64,000 nt of DNA from Paenibacillus sp. 19GGS1-52. GTDB taxonomy: Bacteria; Bacillota; Bacilli; Paenibacillales; Paenibacillaceae. Both the position numbers and the translations under genes were made by a program. The stretch spans positions 1,054,001 to 1,118,000 of the forward strand of contig NZ_CP059724.1 of assembly GCF_022369515.1 (NCBI RefSeq). The letters run 5' to 3'. Below the pieces are notes generated by a model, which saw nothing but the letters and a program-made list of their open reading frames with translations, searched no databases and was not told the origin of the DNA. This document shows positions 44,171 through 51,994 of the stretch, in pieces (the stretch's first letter is position 1; each line of letters begins with the position of its first letter).

Positions 44171-44965
44171 TTGAATATACAAATCAATTCACTTTATAGC
44201 AATTTCATTCTTTGGTTTATGAAGAAATCAGGTATTGATCTATCGCTTTATAAGGAAGAGCAGATGAAAAGAAGAATTAGTTCATTCTATCAGAAATACG
44301 GTGCATCAGGCTTTCCAGATGCCAGTCGGATGATGGAGAACGATACAGAGATGTATAAGTCCTTTGTGGAACATATCACCATAAACGTGACTGAATTCTA
44401 CCGCAGTCCTGAACAGTGGAAGCAACTCAGAAATTCTATCATTCCCGAGCTGATTCTAGATACTAAGAAAGTAAGCTGTTGGAGTGCAGCCTGCTCCAGC
44501 GGGGAAGAACCGTATTCACTTTCTATGGTATTCGCCTACAACTTTCCAGGTATCCAGGTAAGTATTCTAGCCACGGATCTAGATTCAGCCATTCTTGATC
44601 AAGCGCAATTGGCTGTCTATCCACAGGCGGTACTACGTAGACTGCCATTAACGCTTAAAGAGGGATACATGTACCCTCAAGGAATGGAGTGGAAAGTTGC
44701 AAACATGATCCGGGAGAAGGTTGAGTTCCGTAAGCATAATCTGCTGTCTGATCCCTTCGGCTCGAATCTCGATCTGATCCTGTGTCGAAACGTAATGATC
44801 TACTTCACAGAAGAGGCGAAGCATCAGATTTATGAACGATTCAGTGCTTCACTGAGAGTAGGCGGTTTTCTATTCGTTGGAGGAACGGAGCAGATCAATA
44901 ATCCTGGACGGTATGCACTTGAGGCTGTTGGCAGCTTCTTTTACCGTAAGAAAAGGATCGAGTGA
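44171..44965 (+). CDS. cheR: CheR-type protein-glutamate methyltransferase
   Basis: 264 residues from the TTG at 44171, chosen because AGGAGG sits eight bases upstream. The helical CheR N-domain (LSLYKEEQMKRRISSFYQ) is followed by the SAM domain with WSAACSSGEEPYSLSMVFA, ILATDLDSAIL and LILCRNVMIYFTEEAKHQI. It methylates glutamates on chemoreceptors. No receptor or CheB gene is close. With CheY/CheX it suggests an island of chemotaxis-like signalling genes. Confidence 0.9.
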   Translation: MNIQINSLYSNFILWFMKKSGIDLSLYKEEQMKRRISSFYQKYGASGFPDASRMMENDTEMYKSFVEHITINVTEFYRSPEQWKQLRNSIIPELILDTKKVSCWSAACSSGEEPYSLSMVFAYNFPGIQVSILATDLDSAILDQAQLAVYPQAVLRRLPLTLKEGYMYPQGMEWKVANMIREKVEFRKHNLLSDPFGSNLDLILCRNVMIYFTEEAKHQIYERFSASLRVGGFLFVGGTEQINNPGRYALEAVGSFFYRKKRIE

Positions 44966-45077
44966 GGAACAAACGAGGGATATCCGCGTATCAACTGTTG
45001 ACGCTTCTGCTTTACGAAATTATACTAGAGCAAAGTTTTAGATCAAATAAAATTTCCACCTGAGTAAGGGGTCGACA

Positions 45078-45713
45078 ATGTCCATGCAGGAGATGGCCAG
45101 TTACAAATCAATAGCCCTTGATATTGCGCAAAGAATCGTATGTGGGGAATTCCCTGTAAACAGTAAGATTTCTGGGCGTTCTCTATTAGCAGGGCAGTAC
45201 CATGTTTCTCCGGAGACCATTCGCAAAGCAATGGGTTTATTGAAGGATGAGAACATCATTTTTGTCTCACAGGGTAAAGAGATTATTGTCATCTCAGATC
45301 AAAAAGCGCATGAGTACATTACCAAAAATCATTATTTGAAATCAGCCTATTCACTGAAACAGGATTTGCAGCAATTATTGCTGGAGAAGAAAGAGATTGA
45401 CCGGAAGTTTGAGAAGCTCTTGACCGAGATTGTAGAGGCGTCAGACCGACTTCAGAATCTAAAGCCATACCATCCGGGAGAAATAACTATCCATGAGGAA
45501 TCTCATGTTGCCGGCAAAACGATTGGCGATCTGCAGTTCTGGCAGAATACAGGAGCTACAATAATTGCACTCCGTCGAGGAACAAGCATTTCCATTTCTC
45601 CAGGCCCTCATGTTATTTTGCGGGAAAATGATATATTGGTTGTCGTTGGGGATGACAAAATGTACCAAAGAACAGAACAGTTTATTAATCAAGGATACGG
45701 AAATAATATATAA
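45078..45713 (+). CDS. busR: BusR-like regulator: GntR HTH plus RCK_C domain
   Basis: 211 residues. A GntR-type winged helix (about 5-75; ISGRSLLAGQYHVSPETIRK) is followed by a coiled-coil helix (about 90-130) and an RCK_C/TrkA_C domain (about 135-210: ALRRGTSISISPGPHVILRE, NDILVVVGDDKMY). This is the BusR layout, in which RCK_C binds cyclic di-AMP and the protein represses an osmolyte importer. The osmoprotectant ABC operon directly downstream strongly supports this. AAGGGG precedes the ATG. The symbol follows family architecture and context. Confidence 0.8.
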   Translation: MSMQEMASYKSIALDIAQRIVCGEFPVNSKISGRSLLAGQYHVSPETIRKAMGLLKDENIIFVSQGKEIIVISDQKAHEYITKNHYLKSAYSLKQDLQQLLLEKKEIDRKFEKLLTEIVEASDRLQNLKPYHPGEITIHEESHVAGKTIGDLQFWQNTGATIIALRRGTSISISPGPHVILRENDILVVVGDDKMYQRTEQFINQGYGNNI

Positions 45714-45726
45714 TATCAGGTTGAAA

Positions 45727-45768
45727 AAAGGTTATCCAATGGTACTTATACCTGGATAATCTTTTTTT
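45727..45768 (+). terminator. Terminator between busR-like gene and importer operon
   Basis: AGGTTATCCA pairs with TGGATAATCT (one GU) and is followed by TTTTTTTA. The importer therefore has its own promoter. Confidence 0.75.
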
Positions 45769-45791
45769 ATGCGGATAATTTCCAACATAAT

Positions 45792-45826
45792 ACATACAAC
45801 CTAATTCTGTTTCACAAGTTGTATGT
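45792..45826. promoter_or_regulatory. Putative BusR operator overlapping the importer promoter
   Basis: ACATACAAC (45792-45800) and GTTGTATGT (45818-45826) are perfect inverted 9-mers, 17 bases apart. The right arm overlaps a -35-like TTGTAT (45819-45824), which is 17 bases from TATAGT (45842-45847). Repression by blocking the -35 would follow. Confidence 0.55.
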
Positions 45827-45907
45827 TAGGGTTATCTTTGTTATAGTGGGTTAATTAAGTCTCCTGTACGGCGATTTAGGAATGAAAATAAAGAGAAGGA
45901 GTATCCA

Positions 45908-47044
45908 ATGCTAAAATTTGAAGGTGTAGGAAAAAAATATCCCAACGGTTTTGAAGCCGTGAAGAATATCAGCTTTGAAATAACAGCTGGTGAAATACTT
46001 GTCTTAATCGGTCCAAGTGGCTGTGGGAAAACAACGACAATGAAAATGATTAACCGTCTGGTGCCCCACACATCCGGTACAATTACTTTACATGGCAAAG
46101 ATATAACGAAGGAAAACGTGGTTACCCTCCGCAAAAACATTGGTTATGTCATTCAACAGGTAGGCTTATTCCCCCATTACACCATCGAAGACAACGTAGG
46201 TCTGATTCCAGTGTTAAAGGGTTGGGATGTCAAAAGGAAAAAAGAACGAGTCCTTGAAATGCTTAAGTTGGTTGGACTAGATCCGACTGTATATGCTAAA
46301 CGGTATCCAAAGCAATTGTCGGGTGGACAGCAGCAGCGTGTCGGTGTAGCGCGGGCATTGGCAGCAGACCCCGAAATCGTACTGATGGATGAGCCGTTTG
46401 GAGCGCTGGACCCGATCACACGGGAGCAATTGCAGGATGAATTACTTCGACTACAGCAGGAAGTTAAGAAAACGATTGTATTCGTAACACATGATATGGA
46501 TGAAGCACTTAAGTTGGGTGACAAAATCGCCATTCTAAAAGATGGGGAGATCGTACAGTTAGATACGCCGTATGAGCTGCTCAGCCGGCCTGCTAATGAT
46601 TTTGTAGAGTCCTTTATCGGAAAGAATCGCATCTATCAGAATCCTGAGTATATTCATGTAACTGAAGTTATGCGGGAGAATCCATCCACAAGCCTTCCCG
46701 GGCGTTCACTCGCAAAAGCACTCACGTTTATGCGCCAACGCAAAATTGAAACACTGCTCGTAGGCGACGAATCAGGTAAACTGCTCGGTATTGTCTCGGC
46801 TTATGATGTAGCCGCCAAAATTGAAGTAGTTCGTACAGTTGAGGAAATTATGACACCACCACAAGTGGTGCTGCAGGATACAGCTACAGCAAGAGATGCC
46901 CTTGGATTGATCACGCAAGCTCCGCACGGAATCATTCCAGTCGTTAACTCAGACGGTAAGATTACGGGTATCGTCACTAGAGGCAGTCTGTTAACGGCAT
47001 TTGCCTCACAATGGGAAGGCGAAAAGGAGGAGACGGCGGAATGA
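45908..47044 (+). CDS. opuCA: OpuC-type osmoprotectant ABC transporter ATPase with CBS pair
   Basis: 378 residues. The ATPase has Walker A GPSGCGKTTT, Q-loop VIQQVGLFPH, signature LSGGQQQR, Walker B IVLMDEPFGALDP and H in FVTHDMDEA. Two CBS domains occupy about 250-370 (EVMRENPSTSLPG ..., VEEIMTPPQVVLQDTATARD), the usual ionic-strength sensing tail of OpuCA/OpuBA. The last codons overlap the permease gene (ATGA). Imports glycine betaine, carnitine or choline; the choice is not visible. Confidence 0.9.
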   Translation: MLKFEGVGKKYPNGFEAVKNISFEITAGEILVLIGPSGCGKTTTMKMINRLVPHTSGTITLHGKDITKENVVTLRKNIGYVIQQVGLFPHYTIEDNVGLIPVLKGWDVKRKKERVLEMLKLVGLDPTVYAKRYPKQLSGGQQQRVGVARALAADPEIVLMDEPFGALDPITREQLQDELLRLQQEVKKTIVFVTHDMDEALKLGDKIAILKDGEIVQLDTPYELLSRPANDFVESFIGKNRIYQNPEYIHVTEVMRENPSTSLPGRSLAKALTFMRQRKIETLLVGDESGKLLGIVSAYDVAAKIEVVRTVEEIMTPPQVVLQDTATARDALGLITQAPHGIIPVVNSDGKITGIVTRGSLLTAFASQWEGEKEETAE

Positions 47045-47697
47045 AGGATCAATCCTTATGGCAACAACTGATGTATCAATTAGACATACGCAGAGACGAG
47101 CTGTTGCATTCTCTGGGAATTCATATTCAACTGGTGTTTTTATCCATGTTATTTGCCGTTATAGTTGGGATTGTACTGGGGATCATGATTACTCGACTAC
47201 CCCCTTTAAAAGGAGTTACGCTCGGCACGGTTGGAATCCTGCAGACGATTCCCAGTCTGGCGATGTTAGGCTTTATGATTCCCTTGTTTGGGATAGGAAT
47301 GAAGACGGCAGTCGTAGCATTGTTTCTTTATTCGCTTCTGCCGATTGTCCGTAATACGTATACGGGAATCACCGATGTGGATAAGTCTATTGTGGAAGCG
47401 GCCCGTGGGATGGGAATGAAGAGCTGGCAAATTCTGTTTCGGGTTCAGCTTCCGCTGGCATTAAGCGTCATTATGGCAGGCATTCGAACAGCTGCGGTCA
47501 TTAATGTCGGTACGGCCACGCTTGCTGCCTTTATCGGAGCCGGGGGCTTGGGTGAATTTATTTTTCTCGGAATACAGCGGAATATTGATGCTCTAATCCT
47601 GTTAGGAGCAATTCCGGCTGCCTTACTGGCATTGGTTCTGGATTATTTATTAGGCTTGCTTGAAAAGGTAACTACCCCAAAAGGGTTGAAGGTATAA
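47041..47697 (+). CDS. opuCB: OpuC-type osmoprotectant permease
   Basis: 218 residues, five to six membrane helices. The ATPase-contact loop is at VDKSIVEAARGMGMKSWQIL, followed by FRVQLPLALSVIMAGIRTA. It is translationally coupled to the ATPase gene. OpuC systems normally have two permeases; only one is encoded here, so it may form a homodimer. Confidence 0.9.
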   Translation: MKDQSLWQQLMYQLDIRRDELLHSLGIHIQLVFLSMLFAVIVGIVLGIMITRLPPLKGVTLGTVGILQTIPSLAMLGFMIPLFGIGMKTAVVALFLYSLLPIVRNTYTGITDVDKSIVEAARGMGMKSWQILFRVQLPLALSVIMAGIRTAAVINVGTATLAAFIGAGGLGEFIFLGIQRNIDALILLGAIPAALLALVLDYLLGLLEKVTTPKGLKV

Positions 47698-47735
47698 TCG
47701 CGCACATTAGAAATAAAGGGGAGAAAATCATAGTT

Positions 47736-48653
47736 ATGAAGATTAAGAAATTAACGACTTATCTATTATTTACAGTTATGTTAGGAACATTGCTTGCTGG
47801 ATGCGGAAGTGGAAAGAATAATGAGGCTGCAGCGGGAAATGGCGGAGAAATCACTATTGGCTCCAAAAATTTCACGGAAAATGTATTGCTTGCCCATATG
47901 ATGGCTGACCTGATCGAAGATAAGTCTGATATTAAAGTCAAACGTCAGGTCAATTTGGGCGGTTCTAACGTGGCTTGGACTGCGCTGGAGAATAATGATA
48001 TTCAGCTGTACCCGGACTATACAGGTACAATTGTAGCGAATTACTATCAAGAGAAAACAGGGACTTCAGCGGAATCTCTCGCCAAAAGCAGAGAATTAAT
48101 GAAAGCAGACGGCTTGGCATTTCTGGAGCCTATCGGCTTCAATAATACGTATACTTTGGCTGTTAGCAAAGAGACTGCGGCAAAATATAAACTCAAAACA
48201 TTCAGCGATTTGGCTAAGGTATCAGCAGACATGGTCCTTGGAGTGGAATTTGAGTTTCTGGACCGTGAGGATGGCTATCCGGGCATCAAAAAGCTGTACG
48301 GGATGAACTTTAAAGAAGCAAAGGGTATGGATCATGGAATTATGTACCGTGCTATTGAAGATGGTGAAACGGATGTAACCAACGCCTATGCGACTGATGC
48401 GCAAATTAAAGTGCATAATCTGGTGATCCTGGAAGATGATAAACAGTTCTTCCCACCTTATGATGCAGGGCCGGTTATTCGCCAGGATACCTTGGATAAA
48501 TATCCTGAGCTGGAAGCGATTTTGAATCAGATGAGTGGTTTGATTACTGCGGAAGAAATGCAGGCATTGAATGCTCAGGTAGATGTGGATGCACTGAAGG
48601 AACAGGATGTAGCTCATGATTTTCTAGTTAAAAAGGGATTAATTAAAGGTTAA
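47736..48653 (+). CDS. opuCC: OpuC-type osmoprotectant-binding lipoprotein
   Basis: 305 residues. The signal ends in lipobox LLAGCGS. Mature segments ITIGSKNFTENVLLAHMMAD, NNDIQLYPDYTGT and EDGETDVTNAYATDAQI belong to the glycine betaine/carnitine/choline-binding family. The last gene of the osmolyte operon, followed by a terminator. Substrate among the quaternary amines is not resolved. Confidence 0.9.
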   Translation: MKIKKLTTYLLFTVMLGTLLAGCGSGKNNEAAAGNGGEITIGSKNFTENVLLAHMMADLIEDKSDIKVKRQVNLGGSNVAWTALENNDIQLYPDYTGTIVANYYQEKTGTSAESLAKSRELMKADGLAFLEPIGFNNTYTLAVSKETAAKYKLKTFSDLAKVSADMVLGVEFEFLDREDGYPGIKKLYGMNFKEAKGMDHGIMYRAIEDGETDVTNAYATDAQIKVHNLVILEDDKQFFPPYDAGPVIRQDTLDKYPELEAILNQMSGLITAEEMQALNAQVDVDALKEQDVAHDFLVKKGLIKG

Positions 48654-48670
48654 ACTCTATATATGCATAG

Positions 48671-48711
48671 AAAGAGCAGGTTGGGGGAAATTCCCTTAGC
48701 CTGCTCTTTTT
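48671..48711 (+). terminator. Terminator of the osmolyte importer operon
   Basis: AAAGAGCAGG pairs with CCTGCTCTTT around a GGGAAATTCCC inner stem, followed by TTTTATG. Confidence 0.92.
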
Positions 48712-48829
48712 ATGTGAAGTGAATTTCAGGAAATATGCCTTTATGCCGATAAAGTAATTATAAATAGTCTTAGGATATTTAGGGCATACATAGTTCACAT
48801 ATTGAAGCGTTATCATTGGGAGGGCAGGC

Positions 48830-49837
48830 ATGGACAGCTACTTAGGAAGGAAAATAAAGAATGACCTTATCAACTCGTACGGTGTAACGGTTGTCCCCGC
48901 TGGAAGCGTTCTTAACCATGAGCATATTCAATTACTGAAGAAGCACAAAATCGATTTCATGGATATTATATTCGTTTATGGAGAGGGATTCGAGGCTGTT
49001 TCCTGCAGTAAAACTGTTCATCAAGTGGTTAATGTAACGAAGGAATTATTTAATTCTTTCATGAATTCCCGCAAGATCCCCTTGCTGGATATTAGAACTG
49101 GGGTTATTCCAATTGTTCAGCAGGTCTCCACAAATCCGGATGTATTTCAACTGTTTGAAGCTGTCCGCGGTACGGATGATTATACACATCAGCATAATAT
49201 TGCTGTAGGTGTAATATCTACGCTAATTGGCAGATGGATGAATTTGGAGGAATCTGAACTAGCCATTCTTTCACTTGCTGCTACTCTGCATGATGTAGGT
49301 AAGCTGAAGGTTCTTCCGGAGATATTGAATAAACCGGGCAAGCTAACCGAAGAGGAATTTACCGCAGTTAAAAAGCACGCTATCTATGGCTACGAAATGT
49401 TGAAGGAGACAGCGGGGGTAAACTCTCGCATTGCCCTTGTGGCACTTCAGCATCACGAGCGTAATGATGGCCAGGGTTATCCTTTTGGTTTAAAAGAGGA
49501 TAAGATTGATCTATACAGCAAAATTGTTGCTGTTGCGGATGTTTTTCATGCCATGTCTTCCAAAAGGCCCTATCATGATCCACTTGCCTTCCATATCATT
49601 GTGGATCAAATGAGACGGGGGAGCTTTGGAGCACTTGATCCGCATATTGTCTCGCTCTTCCTAGAGAATATTGTGAAAAGAACTGTAGGTAGGGATGTAG
49701 TATTAACTGACGGACGAATAGGTCAAGTAGTATATTTAAATCCGCATGACATTGAAACTCCGTTAATAAAAATCGAAAATGAATATATTGACCTTAGCAA
49801 ATGGAGCAACCTTAATATCAAAGAGATCAGTATTTAA
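48830..49837 (+). CDS. HD-GYP domain protein (c-di-GMP phosphodiesterase type)
   Basis: 335 residues without a receiver. An N-terminal region of about 110 residues of unknown fold is followed by HD-GYP (about 120-290): HDVGKLKVLPEILNKPGKL, then HHERNDGQGYPFGLK (GQGYP in place of GGGYP). A short C-terminal beta region ends it. Likely hydrolyses c-di-GMP; the second such gene in the window. GGGAGGGCAGGC precedes the ATG. Confidence 0.9.
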   Translation: MDSYLGRKIKNDLINSYGVTVVPAGSVLNHEHIQLLKKHKIDFMDIIFVYGEGFEAVSCSKTVHQVVNVTKELFNSFMNSRKIPLLDIRTGVIPIVQQVSTNPDVFQLFEAVRGTDDYTHQHNIAVGVISTLIGRWMNLEESELAILSLAATLHDVGKLKVLPEILNKPGKLTEEEFTAVKKHAIYGYEMLKETAGVNSRIALVALQHHERNDGQGYPFGLKEDKIDLYSKIVAVADVFHAMSSKRPYHDPLAFHIIVDQMRRGSFGALDPHIVSLFLENIVKRTVGRDVVLTDGRIGQVVYLNPHDIETPLIKIENEYIDLSKWSNLNIKEISI

Positions 49838-49846
49838 GGCCACAGC

Positions 49847-49887
49847 AAACAGCAAGTCTCCCTAGGTATTGGAGGACTTGCTGTTTG
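49847..49887. terminator. Bidirectional terminator
   Basis: CAAACAGCAAGTC.CC and GG.GGACTTGCTGTTTG pair with one mismatch; serves the HD-GYP gene and the convergent kinase gene. Confidence 0.85.
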
Positions 49888-49891
49888 TTGT

Positions 49892-51286
49892 TCAATAAAT
49901 GGGATATAAGGGTAGCTCAACAATAACTGTGGTTCCCTTCATTGGCTCACTTTCAACTTTAAGCAGACCATTGTGCAGCTCGATAATCTCTTTACAAATC
50001 GCAAGACCCAGCCCACTTCCGGACTGGCGTGATCTTCCTTTGAAGAACTTTGTTCCAAGCTTCGCCAAGTCCTCAGCCTCAATCCCCTCGCCGTTATCGA
50101 CGACCTTAACCACAATGTGCTTATTATCAATAACAGCCGTGAACCGGATGGTGCCTTCTACAGGGGTGAATTTAAAGGCATTATCCAGCAGATTAACAAA
50201 GACCTGCTTGAGACGGTTGAAATCACCGTTTACCGGCAGCGGCAATTCTGGAATATCAGCAATGAGTTGGATCTGTTTGGCTTGACCACGGTATCTAAAT
50301 TGCAGAAGCAGTTCCTCAAGCAATCCACGCAGGTCATAAGGTTGCAGTACGAACTTCATTTCACCTGCCTGGAACTTGGAGAAGTCGAGCAGATCCTCCA
50401 CGAGACCAATCAGGCGGTCCGTTTCTCCGGTCATGACTTCAAGCCCCTGCAGGGTCTCCTCCTTATCTGATAAATCACCGACCAGGAGTGTTTCACCCCA
50501 GCCTTTAATGGAGGTGAGGGGAGTTCGTAGCTCGTGAGTGACCGAGGAGATGAAATCGTATTTCATTTTTTCATTTTTGGCCAGTTCCTCTGACATAAAG
50601 TTTAACGTTACTGCCAGTGTGCCGATCTCATCATTATGCTGTTTGTTGGCCCGTATGGTGAAATTTCCGGTAGCCATCTCTTTGGCAATCTGGGTCAACT
50701 GATGAATCGGTCCAACAATACGTTTAGCAATAATAAGACTCAAGCCAAAACCGAAGAGGATGACGAGCAGCCCTACTCCGGCAGCATTAAGCGCAATTTT
50801 CATGATCACATTATATAAAGGCTCAGCAGAGACGGAGAAACGAAGAACACCTATGGTTGTGCCGAATTCCTGCAAGGGCACAGATACGGCCAATATTCGT
50901 TCGCCGTTAAGGGTCTTCATATTTTGATAGGTTCCGGTATGATTTCCTAGTGCCGACTTTACATCTGGAGTATCAATAGGCTCTGGACTGGAGAATCCAA
51001 AAGAGTTGATAATCACAGCCCCCTGCGAATTCAGCACTTCAACCTTGCTGCTCTCTTCACGAGACAGGTTCTCTAAGATATATCTAGCTCTTTCATTGAT
51101 GGAGTAACCTTCCAAATATTTATTGAAAAAGGTAGCGGAGGTAGTAGCACGGGAAGTGAGGGTCTCCATTGCGGTACCTAAATAGTAGGAGTGCATAGCG
51201 CCAATAAATACGCCTTCCAGCAGCAGAACAATTAACAACAATACAAGGGTGATATAGACAATTAGCCGCGACTTAATTCCTTTCAT
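49892..51286 (-). CDS. Sensor histidine kinase (HAMP, HisKA, HATPase)
   Basis: 464 residues from the ATG at 51286, which overlaps the regulator stop. Two membrane helices (about 6-28 and 165-187) flank an external sensor (about 30-160). HAMP (IAKRIVGPIHQLTQIAKEMA) leads to HisKA with SSVTHELRTPLTSIKGWGET and HATPase with DNGEGIEAED and GSGLGLAICKEIIELHNG. It works with the response regulator encoded just upstream, and the lipoprotein gene starts the same operon. The architecture is like PhoR/ResE kinases; the signal is unknown. Confidence 0.92.
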   Translation of the reverse strand: MKGIKSRLIVYITLVLLLIVLLLEGVFIGAMHSYYLGTAMETLTSRATTSATFFNKYLEGYSINERARYILENLSREESSKVEVLNSQGAVIINSFGFSSPEPIDTPDVKSALGNHTGTYQNMKTLNGERILAVSVPLQEFGTTIGVLRFSVSAEPLYNVIMKIALNAAGVGLLVILFGFGLSLIIAKRIVGPIHQLTQIAKEMATGNFTIRANKQHNDEIGTLAVTLNFMSEELAKNEKMKYDFISSVTHELRTPLTSIKGWGETLLVGDLSDKEETLQGLEVMTGETDRLIGLVEDLLDFSKFQAGEMKFVLQPYDLRGLLEELLLQFRYRGQAKQIQLIADIPELPLPVNGDFNRLKQVFVNLLDNAFKFTPVEGTIRFTAVIDNKHIVVKVVDNGEGIEAEDLAKLGTKFFKGRSRQSGSGLGLAICKEIIELHNGLLKVESEPMKGTTVIVELPLYPIY

Positions 51287-51978
51287 GAATGCTGGACCCT
51301 CCATAGATAGCCAAATCCCCAGACCGTCTCCAAGTATTGTGGCCCCGCAGAATCCTGCCCGATTTTTTGGCGGATACGGCTAATATTTACATCTACAATC
51401 TTCAGCTCCCCCATAAAATATTGTCCCCACACGGAGCTCAGGATGACATCTCGACTAACGGCTTTATTGGGCTGTTCCATAAGCAGCTTCACAATGGAGA
51501 ATTCCGTTGGGGTAAGCGGAATATCGTCCCCGCTCTTCAGTAATCTACGTTCATCAAGCATCAGTGTGAACGGAAGGCGCTCGATGGAGCTTTCTTGCGG
51601 GGGAATATCCCCCGGATACATGCGCCGAACCAGCGATCTGACTCGAGCGACCAGTTCAACCGGACTGAAGGGTTTCACCACATAATCGTCCGCGCCGCTT
51701 TCGAGCCCCATTACCTTATCCACTTCTTGACTCTTGGCTGTCAATATAATAATCCCAAGTCTAGGGAAATTCTTGCGTAGTCTTTCGCATACATGGAAGC
51801 CGCTAATACCGGGAAGCATTAGGTCCAGAATAGCAATATCGAAATCTTTCTGTTCCAAAGCGACGGATAATGCGTATTCACCAGTCTCTGCTTCTACGAC
51901 ATCAAAGCCTGCGCGCTTCAGATTCACTCGAATAAAGTCGCGAATAGGCTTCTCGTCCTCCAGTAACAGCACTTTCAT
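51283..51978 (-). CDS. OmpR/PhoB-family response regulator
   Basis: 231 residues. The receiver has EDE at the start, phospho-Asp in DIAILDLMLPGISGFHV and Lys in DYVVKPFSPVEL. The winged helix ends YLETVWGFGYLW. It is coupled by stop/start overlap (TCATGA) to the kinase gene. The preceding lipoprotein gene ends 16 bases upstream, so the three are one operon. Confidence 0.93.
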   Translation of the reverse strand: MKVLLLEDEKPIRDFIRVNLKRAGFDVVEAETGEYALSVALEQKDFDIAILDLMLPGISGFHVCERLRKNFPRLGIIILTAKSQEVDKVMGLESGADDYVVKPFSPVELVARVRSLVRRMYPGDIPPQESSIERLPFTLMLDERRLLKSGDDIPLTPTEFSIVKLLMEQPNKAVSRDVILSSVWGQYFMGELKIVDVNISRIRQKIGQDSAGPQYLETVWGFGYLWRVQHS

Positions 51979-51994
51979 GGATCGGTCCTCCTTG

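Noticed and set aside
48740..48760. SigD-like GCCGATAA element before the HD-GYP gene
   Set aside because: No TAAA -35 element lies at the required distance.
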